64,000 nt of DNA, taken from Streptosporangium canum. GTDB taxonomy: Bacteria > Actinomycetota > Actinomycetes > Streptosporangiales > Streptosporangiaceae. The DNA is taken from assembly GCF_900113865.1 (NCBI RefSeq), contig NZ_FOQY01000002.1, positions 186,001-250,000 of the forward strand, written 5' to 3'. The notes below the pieces were generated by a model. That model was not told the DNA's origin. It searched no databases and worked only from the letters and a program-made list of their open reading frames with translations. Position numbers and translations under genes: made by a program. Shown one piece after another: positions 63,771-64,000 of the stretch. How positions within the stretch are numbered: the stretch's first letter is position 1; each line of letters starts with the position of its first letter.

Positions 63771-64000
63771 TCAAGGTGACTGCGGTCGCTGCAGTCCCCG
63801 AAGGAGTAGTTCGACCAGCCGGCGGGGGTCGTAGCGGGGGTCGCTGTCATGTCCGACGCAGAGGTTGCCGACGCCGCGCATCAGTTCGTAGGCGTGCGTA
63901 TCGGGCCTGATTTCGCCGGCGTTGACTGCGGCGTCGAGCAACTGCGCGCAGACGGGCACCAAGCGGTCGAGGAAGTAGGCGTGTAGCGCGTCGAAGCCGC
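63771..64000 (-). CDS. TetR-family regulator, C-terminal part (runs off the edge)
   Basis: The frame enters from the right edge and ends at 63771. It reads GFDALHAYFLDRLVPVCAQL, LDAAVNAGEIRPDTHAYELM, RGVGNLCVGHDSDPRYDPRR, LVELLLRGL. This matches the C-terminal helices of TetR regulators (xLLDAAxAAGEIRxDVDAYELMRGVGNLC). The DNA-binding part lies beyond the window. It is convergent with the alcohol dehydrogenase stump, which may have been its target before the deletion. Confidence 0.8.
   Translation of the reverse strand, partial: GFDALHAYFLDRLVPVCAQLLDAAVNAGEIRPDTHAYELMRGVGNLCVGHDSDPRYDPRRLVELLLRGLQRPQSP

Overview
The window is high-GC actinomycete DNA: GTG starts, GTGA/ATGA stop-start overlaps, many one-component regulators, F420-type enzymes and DmdR/IdeR-type iron boxes. 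Gene content suggests a soil actinomycete of the Streptosporangiales/Streptomycetales kind. I cannot fix the genus from sequence alone.

Left part (1-29.4 kb) is a run of small regulator-plus-enzyme units: ArsR/SRPBCC, GNAT, azoreductase, TetR with a P450-ferredoxin pair, secreted cyclophilin, PadR/SGNH hydrolase, MarR, GAPDH, LysR/MFS, an aromatic FAD monooxygenase, ArsR/quinone oxidoreductase, HTH/alpha-beta hydrolase, HxlR/RidA, two WYL regulators around a DinB/VOC pair, an ABC/two-component locus, SDR, and TetR/F420 enzyme. Several regulators have clear palindromes in their divergent promoters. Three genes appear to start leaderless, with a -10 box six bases before a GTG. The ABC transporter next to the two-component system is broken: the ATPase lacks its signature and Walker B region, and the permease is frameshifted.

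Middle part (29.4-51.4 kb). A HelR-type RNA polymerase recycling ATPase lies downstream of a 19-bp inverted repeat that fits the rifamycin-associated element (RAE). A 29-codon stump of a glycosyltransferase sits between them. Next comes a coelichelin-type siderophore locus: a three-module NRPS (A-PCP-E-C-A-PCP-E-C-A-PCP, no thioesterase) whose three A-domain codes read as formyl-hydroxyornithine, Thr and hydroxyornithine. It is flanked by two half-ABC exporters with complementary degenerate NBDs, a siderophore-binding lipoprotein, two FecCD-type permeases and an IroE/CchJ-like esterase, with three iron boxes. Ornithine hydroxylase, formyltransferase, importer ATPase and MbtH genes are absent from the window, so they must be encoded elsewhere or be missing.

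Right part (51.5-64 kb). A histidine phosphatase and a PEP-utilising ATP-grasp enzyme with two regulator-like partners are intact. The rest is strongly rearranged. A 2223-codon LamG-repeat gene with a beta-rich, possibly pore-forming C-terminal region lies between an IS701-type and an ISL3-type transposase fragment. Outside these are a solute-binding-protein fragment and a GlnQ fragment in the same orientation, as if the giant gene had replaced the middle of an amino-acid ABC transporter operon. A chimeric aminotransferase-amidohydrolase ORF and stumps of an alcohol dehydrogenase and other genes complete a picture of repeated deletion. I saw no tRNA, rRNA, CRISPR array or replication origin.
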